A DNA stretch of 64,000 nucleotides from JACCYQ01 sp036675565 (GTDB lineage: Bacteria; Bacteroidota; Bacteroidia; Chitinophagales; Chitinophagaceae), in contig JAKFER010000137.1 of NCBI GenBank assembly GCA_036675565.1, forward strand, positions 1 through 64,000, read 5' to 3'. Below, in pieces: positions 43,559 to 54,200 of this stretch. The position numbers and the translations under genes were made by a program. Positions within the stretch are counted from its first letter, which is position 1, and every line of letters begins with the position of its first letter. The notes beneath the pieces were generated by a model. It had not been told where the DNA came from, did no database searches, and saw only the letters and a program-made list of their open reading frames with translations.

Positions 43559-46500
43559 TCAAAAACTAACATTCAGGTTAAAGCCATATCTCCTGGTAGT
43601 AGGTGCAGCCGATAGTTCAATACCTTGCGTTGAACTTGAACCAAAGCTGTTAACCTCCGGATCGAAATTGGTATACTTAGGCATGTTGGGTGCCAGGTGC
43701 CAAAGATTTCTGCCGGTCAGGCTTACTGTAATTCCGGAAATAGGAATTTTGGTGAATAAAGATTTTGGAAGTTCATAACCCAGTGTAACCTCTCTTAACC
43801 TGTATACTGTTGCATCATAAACATTCCATTCGGTTGATGAATTGATGGCAAAAGAACCTGCGCCACCACCTGAAGAAAAATACAGGTCGTTGGTAGTAAT
43901 AGCTGTTGTATTTGGAATTTTCTTACCACCATCTAAAATGGGTTGTTGTGTATTGGCATCTCCATAAACACCTGGAATGACCCATGCAGCTTCCCTGTCC
44001 TTTGTATCTTTTGTAACGCCGCGACCTAATAATGAACTCACTGTTACGGAATACAGGTCACCACCTTTGGTCATATCCCAAAGCGCACTAAAAAATAATC
44101 CTTTATAAGAAACGGTATTATTGATACCCAATTTAAAATCCGGGTTAGGATCGCCTACCATGGTTTCTTCTGAAGCTTGTATGATCCATCCTGTTGCAGG
44201 ATCAATTAACAAATTGCCTTCATCATCTCTTGCAGATACAGTTCCTCTTAAATAACCGAAAGGCATGCCTGGTTCCAGGTAGGGTCCGATGCCAGTTAAT
44301 ACGCCAGCCAATTGTATCCTGTCAACACCGCTCGTTAACTCCGTAACGGTATTTCGGTTACGGGTAAATATTCCCCTGATGTCCCAATTGAAATTTTCAT
44401 TTCGGATGGGACGCACCAGCAAGTCGATTTCAATTCCTTTATTGCTGATGCCACCAAAATTCTCAACCCTGAATTCATAACCGGATGATAGCGGCATCGC
44501 AATCGTTGCTATCTGGTTGGTTGAAGTTCTGTCGTACCAGGTAAAATCAAGTTCGGCACGTCTCTTAAAGAAACTTAACTGCGTACCTAATTCAATTTCT
44601 TTGGTAAACTCAGGTTTTAAATTTGGATTGTTAAATACTCGTGGCAAAGAGGCTGTTGGCTGACCCAGGAAATTAGGATTCAAAGTATATACATCCCGCA
44701 ATTGATATGGTGCAGCATCTCTTCCTACTTTGGCCCATCCTGCTCTGATCTTTCCATAATCCAAAATATCACTTTGCAATGCAAATGCATCTGTAAAAAC
44801 AAATGATCCGGATACGGAAGGATACAGGTAACTCCTGTTTTCCTCAGGTAATGTAGAAGACCAGTCATTTCTTACAGTTGCTGTTAAGAACGCAAAGTTT
44901 TTATACCCCAATGTCGCATCAGCAAACACACCCATCAACCTTCTCCTGGAATAAAAATCATCGGTAAAAGATTGTTTTGATGTATTGGCTAAAGTATAAA
45001 CACCTTTGGCAATAAATTCATTACCTGTTAAGATCTGGTCCGTTATGGTGCGTTGATTTATATTGTTCCCGATGATGGTACGCAAACTAAAATCATCAGA
45101 AATATCAGGTGTTAAGGTGATAAGGAAATTTGACTCTATTTCCTGGTTCCTGTAGCTTTCTACAACCAGCCTGCCAACGCCTTCAGCAGCTCTTGAACCT
45201 ATTTCAGTTACTTCACGCCTGTCTAATAAAGCGATATTTGTTCCGAGAGCATAATCAATTCTCGCCCATTTTGTGAGGTTGAAATTTGCATTCACACCTG
45301 CGACAAATCTTTCTTCAGCGGTATTTATTGTATTATACTTTGCTGACCATCTTGGGTTATCCCATCCCGTTACATTGGGTATTAATGGAAGACCATTCAG
45401 ATCTTCATATGGCAAATTCAAATCCCAGTTACGTGCCAGGAAAAGTGAACGGGCAAATAATGATGCTACACCGCTCACCTGGTTTTCACCAAAGAATCCA
45501 CCGGTCTGTGTTGACCTGGCATAACTAAAATTGGCACCAATATTCAAACCGATATCCAGCTTGGTGGATGCACCCAGGCCCAGGTTGGCTCGTTTGTATG
45601 AAGAGTTTGGAACATAACCATTATGTGTTAATTGAGATACCGTTAAACCAACGCTGCTTTTCTCATTACCTGTATTAAAACCCAATGAATTTTCATAAAC
45701 AGCACCTGTACGAAACAGGTCTTTTACATTATCAGGATATGCACGATATGCAATATTATCTGATGGAAAAAGATCAGGATATGCTGCCTTATAGGTGGGC
45801 CAAGCAGCTATGGAATCCAGGTTCCTGAATGCAGGGCCCCATGAACCATTTGCATTTGAATAATCAAATTGAGATCCTGCACCATAATCATTCTGATAAT
45901 CGGGGTAGTTTGCAATTGTTTCAATTGAAACAGAAGATTTGAAACTCAATTCACTTCCCTTTGTTCTTTTTGCACTACCTGATTTTGTTGTGATCAGGAT
46001 GACCCCATTAGATGCACGAGAACCATACAAAGCGGCTGCAGATGAACCTTTCAGCACAGTGAATTCTGCAATATCATTTGGATCAAAACTTGAAAATCCA
46101 CTTGTATATGCACCACCTCCCGATGTTTGATTTGTTGTAGTTACCTGGTCATTGCTGTAAGGGATACCGTCCACAATAATCAGCGGTTGACTATTTCCAA
46201 AAAAGGAATTATTACCCCTGATCTGTATACGGGTTGCGGCGCCGGGAGTTCCCTGGGAAGATCGTATATCCACTCCCGCCATTTTTCCCTGCAATCCTCT
46301 CAACAAATCCGGTTCTGATTTTTGCAGAATATTTTCCGGGTTAATCTTGGCAACGGAATAACCTAAAGCTTTATCAGCTCTTCGGATACCCAATGCCGTT
46401 ACAACAACTTCCTGCAATTGCCCTTCAGCTCTCAATAAAATAATATCCAGGGTAATGCCTGTTGGTGTAATCACTTGTGGCTGAAAACCCGAAGCAGAAA

Positions 46501-46708
46501 TCGTTAAACTGCTGTTGGTTTGAATGGTGATACTGAATGCACCGTTTTCATCCGCTGAAACACTATTTGTTTTGCCTGTTTCTGTTACAGTAGCAAATGA
46601 AACCGCGCTACCTGCTTCATCCCTGACTGTACCTGTCACCGTTCGTGTTTGTGAAAAAACGGGACTTGCCAACATGTACATTAACATGTAAACAATGATT
46701 CTTTTCAT
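43559..46708 (-). CDS. SusC/RagA family TonB-linked outer-membrane protein
   Basis: The 1049-residue TonB-dependent transporter has a signal peptide (about 1-19, ending VFSQ), a carboxypeptidase-like regulatory domain (TVTGTVRDEAGSAVSFATVTETGK, about 22-95), the SusC signature LQEVVVTALGIRRADKALGYSV (97-118), the plug with GTPGAATRIQIRGNNSFFGNSQPLIIVDGIPYSN and GSSAAALYGSRASNGVILITTK, and a 22-strand barrel ending in F (LNVSF). With SusD it imports a ligand powered by TonB. It opens the operon; no anti-sigma/ECF pair is beside it, and a LytTR regulator is divergently encoded 393 bp away. Confidence 0.95.
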   Translation of the reverse strand: MKRIIVYMLMYMLASPVFSQTRTVTGTVRDEAGSAVSFATVTETGKTNSVSADENGAFSITIQTNSSLTISASGFQPQVITPTGITLDIILLRAEGQLQEVVVTALGIRRADKALGYSVAKINPENILQKSEPDLLRGLQGKMAGVDIRSSQGTPGAATRIQIRGNNSFFGNSQPLIIVDGIPYSNDQVTTTNQTSGGGAYTSGFSSFDPNDIAEFTVLKGSSAAALYGSRASNGVILITTKSGSAKRTKGSELSFKSSVSIETIANYPDYQNDYGAGSQFDYSNANGSWGPAFRNLDSIAAWPTYKAAYPDLFPSDNIAYRAYPDNVKDLFRTGAVYENSLGFNTGNEKSSVGLTVSQLTHNGYVPNSSYKRANLGLGASTKLDIGLNIGANFSYARSTQTGGFFGENQVSGVASLFARSLFLARNWDLNLPYEDLNGLPLIPNVTGWDNPRWSAKYNTINTAEERFVAGVNANFNLTKWARIDYALGTNIALLDRREVTEIGSRAAEGVGRLVVESYRNQEIESNFLITLTPDISDDFSLRTIIGNNINQRTITDQILTGNEFIAKGVYTLANTSKQSFTDDFYSRRRLMGVFADATLGYKNFAFLTATVRNDWSSTLPEENRSYLYPSVSGSFVFTDAFALQSDILDYGKIRAGWAKVGRDAAPYQLRDVYTLNPNFLGQPTASLPRVFNNPNLKPEFTKEIELGTQLSFFKRRAELDFTWYDRTSTNQIATIAMPLSSGYEFRVENFGGISNKGIEIDLLVRPIRNENFNWDIRGIFTRNRNTVTELTSGVDRIQLAGVLTGIGPYLEPGMPFGYLRGTVSARDDEGNLLIDPATGWIIQASEETMVGDPNPDFKLGINNTVSYKGLFFSALWDMTKGGDLYSVTVSSLLGRGVTKDTKDREAAWVIPGVYGDANTQQPILDGGKKIPNTTAITTNDLYFSSGGGAGSFAINSSTEWNVYDATVYRLREVTLGYELPKSLFTKIPISGITVSLTGRNLWHLAPNMPKYTNFDPEVNSFGSSSTQGIELSAAPTTRRYGFNLNVSF

Positions 46709-47101
46709 ACGCTAATTTTTTTTTATAGTTAATGGCAGTTTTCAAAATATTGAATGAGCAATAAAATGATCAGCCTTTGTTGATAAGGACAGCAAAGAAA
46801 TAATTACGCTTCAAAGAATATTTGTTTAAATACCGAAGCATGAAAATTTTTACCTGAAACATGAAAGAATAAAATGAAGATTTTTGTCGTGCTGCAGATG
46901 ATGTGAAATGGATTTGTCACAGAAAAATCACGTGGGTTAAATGCTTGTTCGCTTATAAACCCTATTCTCCACTCATCAAAATATTTATCAAAAGAGGAAG
47001 ATTTGATTGTCCATCAAATAAGAACCGTAAACCGAAAAAATATCAATCTGTAAAAGACCCTTATTTAACAGGCACATTTTAGATTATGAAAATTGTTAAC
47101 A
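46709..47101. promoter_or_regulatory. Divergent regulatory region between susC and a LytTR regulator
   Basis: No ORF is convincing. An imperfect direct repeat, ATGAAAATTTTT at 46840-46851 and ATGAAGATTTTT at 46874-46885 (11 of 12 identical, 34 bp start to start), could be a paired binding site on one face of the helix. LytTR proteins bind pairs of direct repeats, so the divergent regulator is a candidate. No perfect TAnnTTTG element was found on either strand. Confidence 0.4.
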
Positions 47102-47467
47102 ATGGAAACATCAATGAAAAAAAAGAAATCAAGACTCATTGTGCAGAGAGGGTCAGAAAACTTTGCATTAAGAATGGAAGAACTGGCATTCTTTTATACG
47201 GAAAACAAAATCGTATTTGTGATTGATTGTTTGGGAAAGAAATACATCTGCGACAGGAATCTTTCAGAATTGGAAGAAGAACTGGATCAAAATATATTCT
47301 TCCGTGCCAACAGGCAATTTATCATTAACGTGAATTTTATAAGAGGTTTCAGGATTTATGAAAAAGTAAAATTGCAGGTAGATATGATCATCCCAACTAA
47401 CCACCACCCGATCATTATCAGCCAGGAAATGGCGCCGGTTTTTAAAAAATGGATCAATGAAGTTTAG
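47102..47467 (+). CDS. Stand-alone LytTR DNA-binding domain protein
   Basis: The 121-residue protein (from the ATG at 47102) is almost only a LytTR domain: FALRMEELAFFYTENKIVFVIDCLGKKYICDRNLSELEEELDQNIFFRANRQFIINVNFIRGFRIYEKVKLQVDM ends with the expected R/K-rich contact strands. There is no receiver or membrane domain, so its activity would be set by expression or partners. LytTR regulators bind tandem repeats upstream of target genes. It is divergent from susC, which makes the sus operon a candidate target. An open frame from TTG 47093 is ignored; ATG 47114 is an alternative start. Confidence 0.88.
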   Translation: METSMKKKKSRLIVQRGSENFALRMEELAFFYTENKIVFVIDCLGKKYICDRNLSELEEELDQNIFFRANRQFIINVNFIRGFRIYEKVKLQVDMIIPTNHHPIIISQEMAPVFKKWINEV

Positions 47468-47521
47468 GGATGGGGAATAGGAATTAGGCTGATAGTTTAG
47501 ACAACACAACAAAAATATAGT

Positions 47522-47540
47522 TAAACTCTAAACTCTAAAC
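47522..47540 (+). repeat. Dispersed CTAAACTCTAAAC motif, copy 2 (extended)
   Basis: TAAACTCTAAACTCTAAAC, a triplicated AAACTCT, lies between the LytTR gene and a convergent lipoprotein gene. Its last 13 bases are the exact reverse complement of 19951-19963. Confidence 0.6.
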
Positions 47541-47545
47541 TTTTA

Positions 47546-47770
47546 CTATTTCTGCTGTTTTATTTCATTAAGTTCCTGGCGGATGGCGCTTAAACTATCC
47601 AGCATAATATTATTCTGGTGTTGTAAACTATCCAACATTTGCTTTTGAAGATCTTCCAATTTCATGTACATCCTGCCTTCGGGGGATGAGGACCTGTCGC
47701 AGGCTAATAATACAAACGAAATAAATAAGATTATCATCATTACGTGCAACCGGGAAATAATAATTTTCAT
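47546..47770 (-). CDS. Small coiled-coil lipoprotein
   Basis: From the ATG at 47770 the 74-residue product starts MKIIISRLHVMMIILFISFVLLAC, a lipobox with Cys24. The mature part is a single heptad-patterned helix (MKLEDLQKQMLDSLQHQNNIMLDSLSAIRQELNEIKQQK), with Leu and Met at regular positions. Such tiny lipoproteins may tether or oligomerise in the envelope; no function is known. It lies 56 bp downstream of the EEP phosphatase gene, in the same direction, and may belong to its operon. The longer frame to 47800 adds a Lys-rich leader and was rejected. Confidence 0.7.
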   Translation of the reverse strand: MKIIISRLHVMMIILFISFVLLACDRSSSPEGRMYMKLEDLQKQMLDSLQHQNNIMLDSLSAIRQELNEIKQQK

Positions 47771-47826
47771 AATTTTCTTTTTTTCAATGGCTGTTACCAT
47801 ATCATTTATGATATAATCAACTGAAA

Positions 47827-48888
47827 TTATTCAACCGGTTGCGATGCGATCTCTTTTGCTTCTTTTGATTCGTCTGCATCTGCTTCCGGTTCTTCCTGTA
47901 CATCTTTCATTACTTTAAGATATTGTAAATGCATAAACATAGGAAAGTGATCCGAGCCATTATGGCTCAGTCTTTTCATATTCACCAGGCCAAAGTCTGA
48001 AGAACAGAATACGTAATCGAGTGGAAAACGCATGTACCAGTGATTGGCGGAGAATGTACTGTAAAAACCCCGACCCCTGCGCGGATCGAGTAAGCCGCTT
48101 GTTTTTCTAAATAATTCTGTAACATGGCTCCAGGCTACATCATTCAAATCGCCTAACACGATCACAGGCACCTTTTCTTCTTTTACTTTTAGCGCAACTT
48201 TCATCAATTCTTTATCCTTTGCAGTTGATCGAAGATCTTCCTGTGGCACGGGTGGTTTGGGATGCAATCCCCATAACTTTAACTGCTTTCCGGATTTGAG
48301 TTTTAACATCACTTCAATAGAAGGAATATCATCATCAACAAGATATTTTACTTCACCATTAACAATTGGAAGACGGGAATAAAATAATAACCCGTATGTA
48401 TTATCCAATGGTTCCTTCAGCGTATGTGGATAATCATTCATAATGACATCCATTGCTTTTTCCCAACCACGGTCTGTTTCCAAAAGAAAAATAACATCCG
48501 GGTCAGCCATTTTCACCTGGCTCAATAATTTATCATAGTCCCGATTATCCTGGAAAACATTAGCCGTAAATAATTTTATTTGATTGGATGGATCACCATG
48601 CTGCAAATTTTCCATCTCCTTTTTAAACAATGGCGTATAAGGCAGAATTTTATAAGCCAGGTATAGCATGCATATACCAAGCAATATGAGTGTAATTAAT
48701 GAAAAGGTATCCGAATAGTCATTGGTCCATGAGAGACCCACAAAAAGTATAGCACACAATATGAACTTTTGATAGCGTGGATATTCCATTATTTTAAATA
48801 CCCAGTAATTACTCCTGATAAATGGAAGCAAAACAGCAATGATCATCAACCAACTTAAAACAAGTTGGGTTGTATATAAAATCTGCAT
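47827..48888 (-). CDS. Membrane-anchored endonuclease/exonuclease/phosphatase (EEP) family protein
   Basis: The 353-residue protein has three N-terminal membrane helices (about 5-25, 42-58 and 63-80), then an EEP domain (about 100-330). Conserved residues include LFTANVFQDNRDYDKLL, FLLETDRGW (metal Glu), WGLHPKPPVP, VLGDLNDVAWS (catalytic Asp-Asn) and SHNGSDHFPMFMHL (catalytic Asp-His). The fold includes nucleases and phosphodiesterases, and this membrane type is of unknown substrate; a lipid phosphodiester is one option. The acidic tail after 330 is probably disordered. A small lipoprotein gene follows. Confidence 0.9.
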   Translation of the reverse strand: MQILYTTQLVLSWLMIIAVLLPFIRSNYWVFKIMEYPRYQKFILCAILFVGLSWTNDYSDTFSLITLILLGICMLYLAYKILPYTPLFKKEMENLQHGDPSNQIKLFTANVFQDNRDYDKLLSQVKMADPDVIFLLETDRGWEKAMDVIMNDYPHTLKEPLDNTYGLLFYSRLPIVNGEVKYLVDDDIPSIEVMLKLKSGKQLKLWGLHPKPPVPQEDLRSTAKDKELMKVALKVKEEKVPVIVLGDLNDVAWSHVTELFRKTSGLLDPRRGRGFYSTFSANHWYMRFPLDYVFCSSDFGLVNMKRLSHNGSDHFPMFMHLQYLKVMKDVQEEPEADADESKEAKEIASQPVE

Positions 48889-49132
48889 GAATTAAAAATA
48901 CATTTTGTTGATAATGACAAAGAAGCCAGCAGGCTAATTATTCAAAAATAACGGTTGCAACCGGATTCATCGTCTGTAATTATTATCAATAAGGATGTTT
49001 GAAATTTTAGAATCAGATTAATTTAGGGTATACCGGAATGAAAAATAGAATTTCTTACTACATGCAGATAATCTCAATCAAAAACTAAAATTTTATTGAA
49101 ACGAGTCCAAAATCAATTAATCCTTACTATAA

Positions 49133-50287
49133 TTATTTGTTACAACCACAATTCCAACGGTAATTATCAGAAAATTCAACTGTTATCTGTGCAGTCTTGG
49201 TACCGGGCTGAAATTTAGAAGACCTGGGATCCTGCCCTTTCATTGGACCTGAAAGCCAGGTAACCAACCCGGTCTTTGAATCATATTTAAATTTTCCTGT
49301 TCCGCCATTATCCAGCCATCGATAGGTGCCATCTTTTCGTAGTTGAAAATAACCATGGTATTGGTTACGGTATGCTGGTGAAACATTTGGCCCATTCCAG
49401 ATACTTTGATGGCAGGTATAATTTCCATATACTAACGGTCCTCCATAAGTTATTTTAGCAGTGGGGGTCGTTTTAATTGTTTTTGAGCTTTGTAATTTAT
49501 CCCAGGATATTTTAGCTTTGGATACATCATTAACATATCGTTGTTTAAGTGTTTCATCTCCTGCAATAGCTTTTGCGTAAAAGTTGTTAGCACTTTTTAC
49601 ATTCCCCTGCGCCGCAAGTGAAACTGCCTTCATATAATTTACATATGGATTACCCGGATCTATTGCCAGTGAAAGACTAAACCTGGAATCAGACAATCCA
49701 AATTCCCCCTTTTCATAATATTCAATACCAGCAATGGCTTCTTGTCCTGCTGTTAACATTGCAGTTTCCTTCCCACTGTTTGCGTAAGAATATTTTAATC
49801 TTTCAATGTATGCATCCAACCCGCTCTGCAAGCCTGCTTTCGTATTTTCATCCTTTACCGGCTTGCCTGCATCTTGAGTTTGTGTATTTTCTGTGCCTGC
49901 AGACATTTCCCTTTTAAATCTTTCCCGTAGTGAAGGTTGCGCATTGAAAGAAGCTTCCAGGTATTGTTTAGCCGATTCGGCTTTGTAGAGATCATTTTGT
50001 TTTAGCAAACAAATGGCTAACTGGTAATTCGCATACGCATGATCTTTATGATTGCGGACAATGCTGTTAAAATACCATGCTGCTGAACTAAAGTTTCCCG
50101 CTTCAAAATATTCCTGCCCATACATAAAATCTGATCCTATACTCAAAAATGCAGTCTCACTTCCACCGTTAGCCCGGGAAAGTTTGAGTTTATTAATATA
50201 ATTATCCAGGCTGTCAGTTTGAGAAAAAGCACTAATTGAAATAAATATTAAAACAATCAGGGAAATGGAGAAACGGGAAGCGTACAT
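49133..50287 (-). CDS. Secreted TPR protein with duplicated N-terminal region
   Basis: The 384-residue product has a signal peptide (ends AFSQ, residue 22). Two similar halves follow: LDNYINKLKLSRANGGSETAFLSIGSDFMYGQEYFEAGNFSSAAWYF (about 26-75) and LDAYIERLKYSYANSGKETAMLTAGQEAIAGIEYYEKGEFGLSDSRF (about 157-205), each continuing in TPR helices. The C-terminal ~110 residues (YGNYTCHQSIWNGPNVSPAYRNQYHGYFQLRKDGTYRWLDNGGTGKF) form a beta domain ending in a Cys-rich NCGCNK. It is likely periplasmic, for protein-protein contacts; no enzyme motif was seen. It stands alone. Confidence 0.8.
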   Translation of the reverse strand: MYASRFSISLIVLIFISISAFSQTDSLDNYINKLKLSRANGGSETAFLSIGSDFMYGQEYFEAGNFSSAAWYFNSIVRNHKDHAYANYQLAICLLKQNDLYKAESAKQYLEASFNAQPSLRERFKREMSAGTENTQTQDAGKPVKDENTKAGLQSGLDAYIERLKYSYANSGKETAMLTAGQEAIAGIEYYEKGEFGLSDSRFSLSLAIDPGNPYVNYMKAVSLAAQGNVKSANNFYAKAIAGDETLKQRYVNDVSKAKISWDKLQSSKTIKTTPTAKITYGGPLVYGNYTCHQSIWNGPNVSPAYRNQYHGYFQLRKDGTYRWLDNGGTGKFKYDSKTGLVTWLSGPMKGQDPRSSKFQPGTKTAQITVEFSDNYRWNCGCNK

Positions 50288-50382
50288 AGGTAACAGTTAG
50301 TTGATATATGAATTAAAACTTATCAAATATAATAGGTTGATGGTATAATACCAATTTGGCAGAAACGTATAATTCTACATGA

Positions 50383-50949
50383 CTATTCAATTTCAATGTC
50401 ATACTTATCCAACAACCCGGAAATTCCTGTTATTGAAAAACGGGCTTTCTTTAGTGAGTTGGCAGCCGGGTCTATAGAATATGAATAAGCAGTCCGCAGA
50501 TCTGCTTTATCTAATATGGTATGATCAAAAACCGCCTTTTCAAGGTCGCAATCCTGGAAAACAGCCTGGGTCAGATCCGCTTCCGTAAAATCAACCTCCT
50601 TCAGGCTGCAACTTTTAAAAACAATTTTTTTTAGTTTCCTTTTATAAAAAGAAGAAAGATCCAAAATGCTATCTTCAAAATTCACTTGAAATAGCAGTTC
50701 ACTGCATTCTTCAAAATGGACACCTAATAATTTACAATTTTTGAACTTCACATCACGAAAAGTAGTTTGCATGGTTTTAATCATGGAGAGATTGCAACCT
50801 ATGAATTCAGATTCCGACAAGCTTATTCCAGAAAGGTCAGTCCCCGAAAAACAACAATTTACAAACTGGCAATTATCGTATTCACCCTTTTCGAGTTTTT
50901 TTACAGAAAAGTCGATTTTCTCAAATTTTTCATCTTCTTTGTAAGTCAT
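50383..50949 (-). CDS. Pentapeptide-repeat protein
   Basis: The 188-residue protein is made of A(D/N)LxX-type five-residue repeats with Phe/Leu at the central position and Cys or Asp beside it: CQFVNCCFSGTDLSGISLSESEFIGCNL, then CSLKEVDFTEADLTQAVFQDCDLEKAVFDHTILDKADL. The whole protein should be one right-handed quadrilateral beta-helix, as in Qnr and MfpA. Some family members mimic DNA and protect DNA gyrase; this one is Cys-rich and of unknown role. It lies alone before the adhesin gene, transcribed away from it. No signal peptide is visible. Confidence 0.88.
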   Translation of the reverse strand: MTYKEDEKFEKIDFSVKKLEKGEYDNCQFVNCCFSGTDLSGISLSESEFIGCNLSMIKTMQTTFRDVKFKNCKLLGVHFEECSELLFQVNFEDSILDLSSFYKRKLKKIVFKSCSLKEVDFTEADLTQAVFQDCDLEKAVFDHTILDKADLRTAYSYSIDPAANSLKKARFSITGISGLLDKYDIEIE

Positions 50950-51250
50950 AAAACTTGTTTCATTTAAATTATAAGTGCATAAACATTAGTGAACAGATCC
51001 CTTCATAAGGAGCCATAGTTAATACCCGGATTAATTCTTTTTCTGAATACAACCTTCTGGCCGACTATTATACTTTCTGAACAATAGTAAAAATTCTAGT
51101 GTAAACACTTAACAATATTTCTAATTGCTGAGCGTTTTTTTGTGCAAGTCCTTAGTTTGACCTGTTTTGATTTGCGTAAAAGCCGAAAAATTTCATTGGA
51201 TTTTACGAGATCCTTTTCAAATTAAGTGTTTTCACTAACTGCCAATTCCT
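50950..51250. promoter_or_regulatory. Divergent spacer upstream of the repeat adhesin
   Basis: The 301-bp spacer holds two related palindromes, AGTGTAAACACT at 51098-51109 and AGTGTTTTCACT at 51225-51236, 127 bp apart; the second lies 14 bp before the adhesin ATG. They may be a regulator's operators. A partial -7-like TAGTTTG occurs near 51154. No ORF was seen. Confidence 0.35.
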
Positions 51251-54200
51251 ATGAGCCACAGAACCATCTCCTTTGCTTTTGCATGTCTATTAGCGGCATT
51301 TTTCAGTATTAATATATATGGTCAGTCCTTTGGAGCAAACGCTTCAGCAGTATCTATGTCTGATTGTAATGAAAATAGTTTTTACAATACCACCAGTACC
51401 GGGGCAAATATAATTGCTCCTGCAGATCATGTTTTTGCCGGTACTAACCTGGGGGCCTATACGCAAAATTCAGGCACCTTAATTTTAAGAGGAGCTGAAG
51501 TAAGAACCTTTCAAACACCTGGTGTTGCAAATGTTTGCAATGTTCGTATGTACTATCGCTCCTACCTGGCCACTAATACACCCGGCGCATTTAATATCAT
51601 GGAAATTCCTTTCCTGGATGATTGCGATGTTCCAAACAGCACATATACATCTGGTGGACCTTGCGCGGAAGGAGACAAAAAATGGAGGACCGTTATTGCA
51701 GATGGCGAAACAACACCTTATGCACCTGTGGATCTTACGTCAAAAACAGCAGGTAATTATATTTTAGAAGTATATTTTGAAATAACCGGATCAACAACAT
51801 CTACTACAGCATGTGATGAAACGGTATTATTGAATAATGGTGGTGATAATTATAAAGCCAGTTTTTCTATACAATCACCTGTATTAGGCAGTACCAATCC
51901 AACAACCTGTAATGGCAGCGAAGGTTCAATAACCATCAGTGGTTTAACTGCCGGGGCCACTTATTCATTAAGTTATATGGATGATGATGCTATGGTCGGT
52001 CCTGCAGATCATATTGCTAACGGATCCGGACAAGTGATTTTAAATGGATTGAATGCAGGCATTTATTCCGGCTTTTCTTTACTCATTAAAGGATGCACCA
52101 CAGAATTGAATACCGGCCTGATCTTATCTAACCCCGTTTTTACACCAACTTTTAATAAAATAGCATCATTTTGTGCCGGCACCACGCCTCCGGCTTTACA
52201 AACCACATCAAATAATGGAGTCACCGGTACCTGGTCGCCAGCTGTTATTGATAACCAGGCTTCAGGAACATATAGGTTTACACCCGATCCCGGGCAGTGC
52301 GGTATATCTGTAAATCTCAACGTTGTTGTAAATCCCATTCTCACCCCAACTTTCAGTTTTGGAACCGCGTTGACCATTTGCGGCGATGCATCAGTACCTG
52401 TATTACCAACTACATCAACTAATGGTAAAATAGGTAGCTGGAGTCCATCGGCTATTGACAACCAGAATTCAGGCACATATACTTTTACACCGGCTACCGG
52501 TCAATGTGCTACCACAACCACATTAACTGTAACGGTAAATCCAAACATCACGCCCACATTCAGCTTTGGAACGTCATTATCGATTTGCGCCGATGCAACT
52601 GCACCTGCATTGCCAACAACGTCTTCTAATAATATTACCGGGACTTGGAGTCCTTCAACTATTGATAACCAAAATTCAGGAACTTATACTTTTACGCCAA
52701 CAGCGGGTTTATGTGCTACCACAAGTACGTTAACCGTAACCGTTAGTCCAAACATCACACCCACATTTGATTTTGGGACCTCACTAACTTTTTGTGCCGA
52801 TGGAACCGTGCCGGCATTACCAACAACATCTGAAAATGGTATTACCGGAACCTGGAATCCTGCTGTTGTAAGCAACCAGGCTTCCGCAACCTATACATTC
52901 ACACCCACTGCGGGATTGTGTGCAACCACGGCAACGTTTACTGTAACGGTTGCTCCTAACATCACACCCACATTTGATTTTGGCACATCACTGACTATTT
53001 GTGCCGATGGAGCCGTTCCAACATTACCAACAACTTCGGTAAACAGTATTACCGGAACATGGAATGCAGCTACGGTTGATAATCAAAATTCAGCAACTTA
53101 TACTTTCACACCAACTGCCGGTCAGTGTGCAACGAATGCCACATTTAGCGTAACGGTAAATCCAAATATAACGCCAACATTCAGCTTTGGAACGGCCTTA
53201 ACGATTTGCGCTGATGCAACTGCACCTGCGCTGCCGACAACATCTGCTAATAATATTACCGGGACATGGAGTCCTTCAACCATTGATAACCAAAATTCAG
53301 GAACCTATACTTTTACACCAACGGCTGGTTTATGTGCTACCACAACCACGTTAACCGTAACCGTTAATCCAAACATAACACCCACATTTGATTTTGGAAC
53401 GGCTATTTCTATATGTGCGGGTGATGATGCCATTCCCAATTTGAAACCCAGTTCAACCAATGGAATTAACGGCACATGGAATCCTTCTGAAGTCAGTAAC
53501 ACAACTTCCGGCGTTTATACATTTACACCGGCTGCCGGGCAATGTGCAACACCAATAACATTTACTGTAACAGTGAATAATAATGAAGTTCCAACTTTTG
53601 ATTTCGGAACAGCTTTAACCATTTGTTCAGGAGAAACTGTACCCGTATTACCCGGAACTTCTGAAAACAATATTACAGGAACCTGGTACCCAACAGAAAT
53701 CAGTAATACGGTTTCGGATACATATACATTTTTGCCAGCGGAAGGTATTTGTGCAACAATGACAACCCTGTCTGTAACCGTGAATCCTAATATAACGCCA
53801 ACATTTAGTTTTGGAACGGCACAAACAATATGCGCAGATGCTGCAGCTCCTGTATTACCAACTACTTCATCAAATAACATTACCGGCACCTGGAATCCCG
53901 CGGTGGTAAATAACCAGGTTTCAGGAACATATACTTTTACACCTGGTGCGGGTCAGTGTGCTACTATTGCAGAATTTACAGTTACTGTTAATCCGAATGA
54001 AATACCCACATTTAGTTTTGGTACTTCACTTACCATTTGTGCTGGTGAAACGGTGCCAGCATTACCTTCAAGTTCTGAAAATGGAATTTCAGGAACATGG
54101 AGCCCCGCTGCAGTTGACAATCAAATTTCCGCAACCTATACATTTACACCCGGTGGCGGATGTGCATCACCCACAACTTTTAATGTAACGGTAACGCCTA

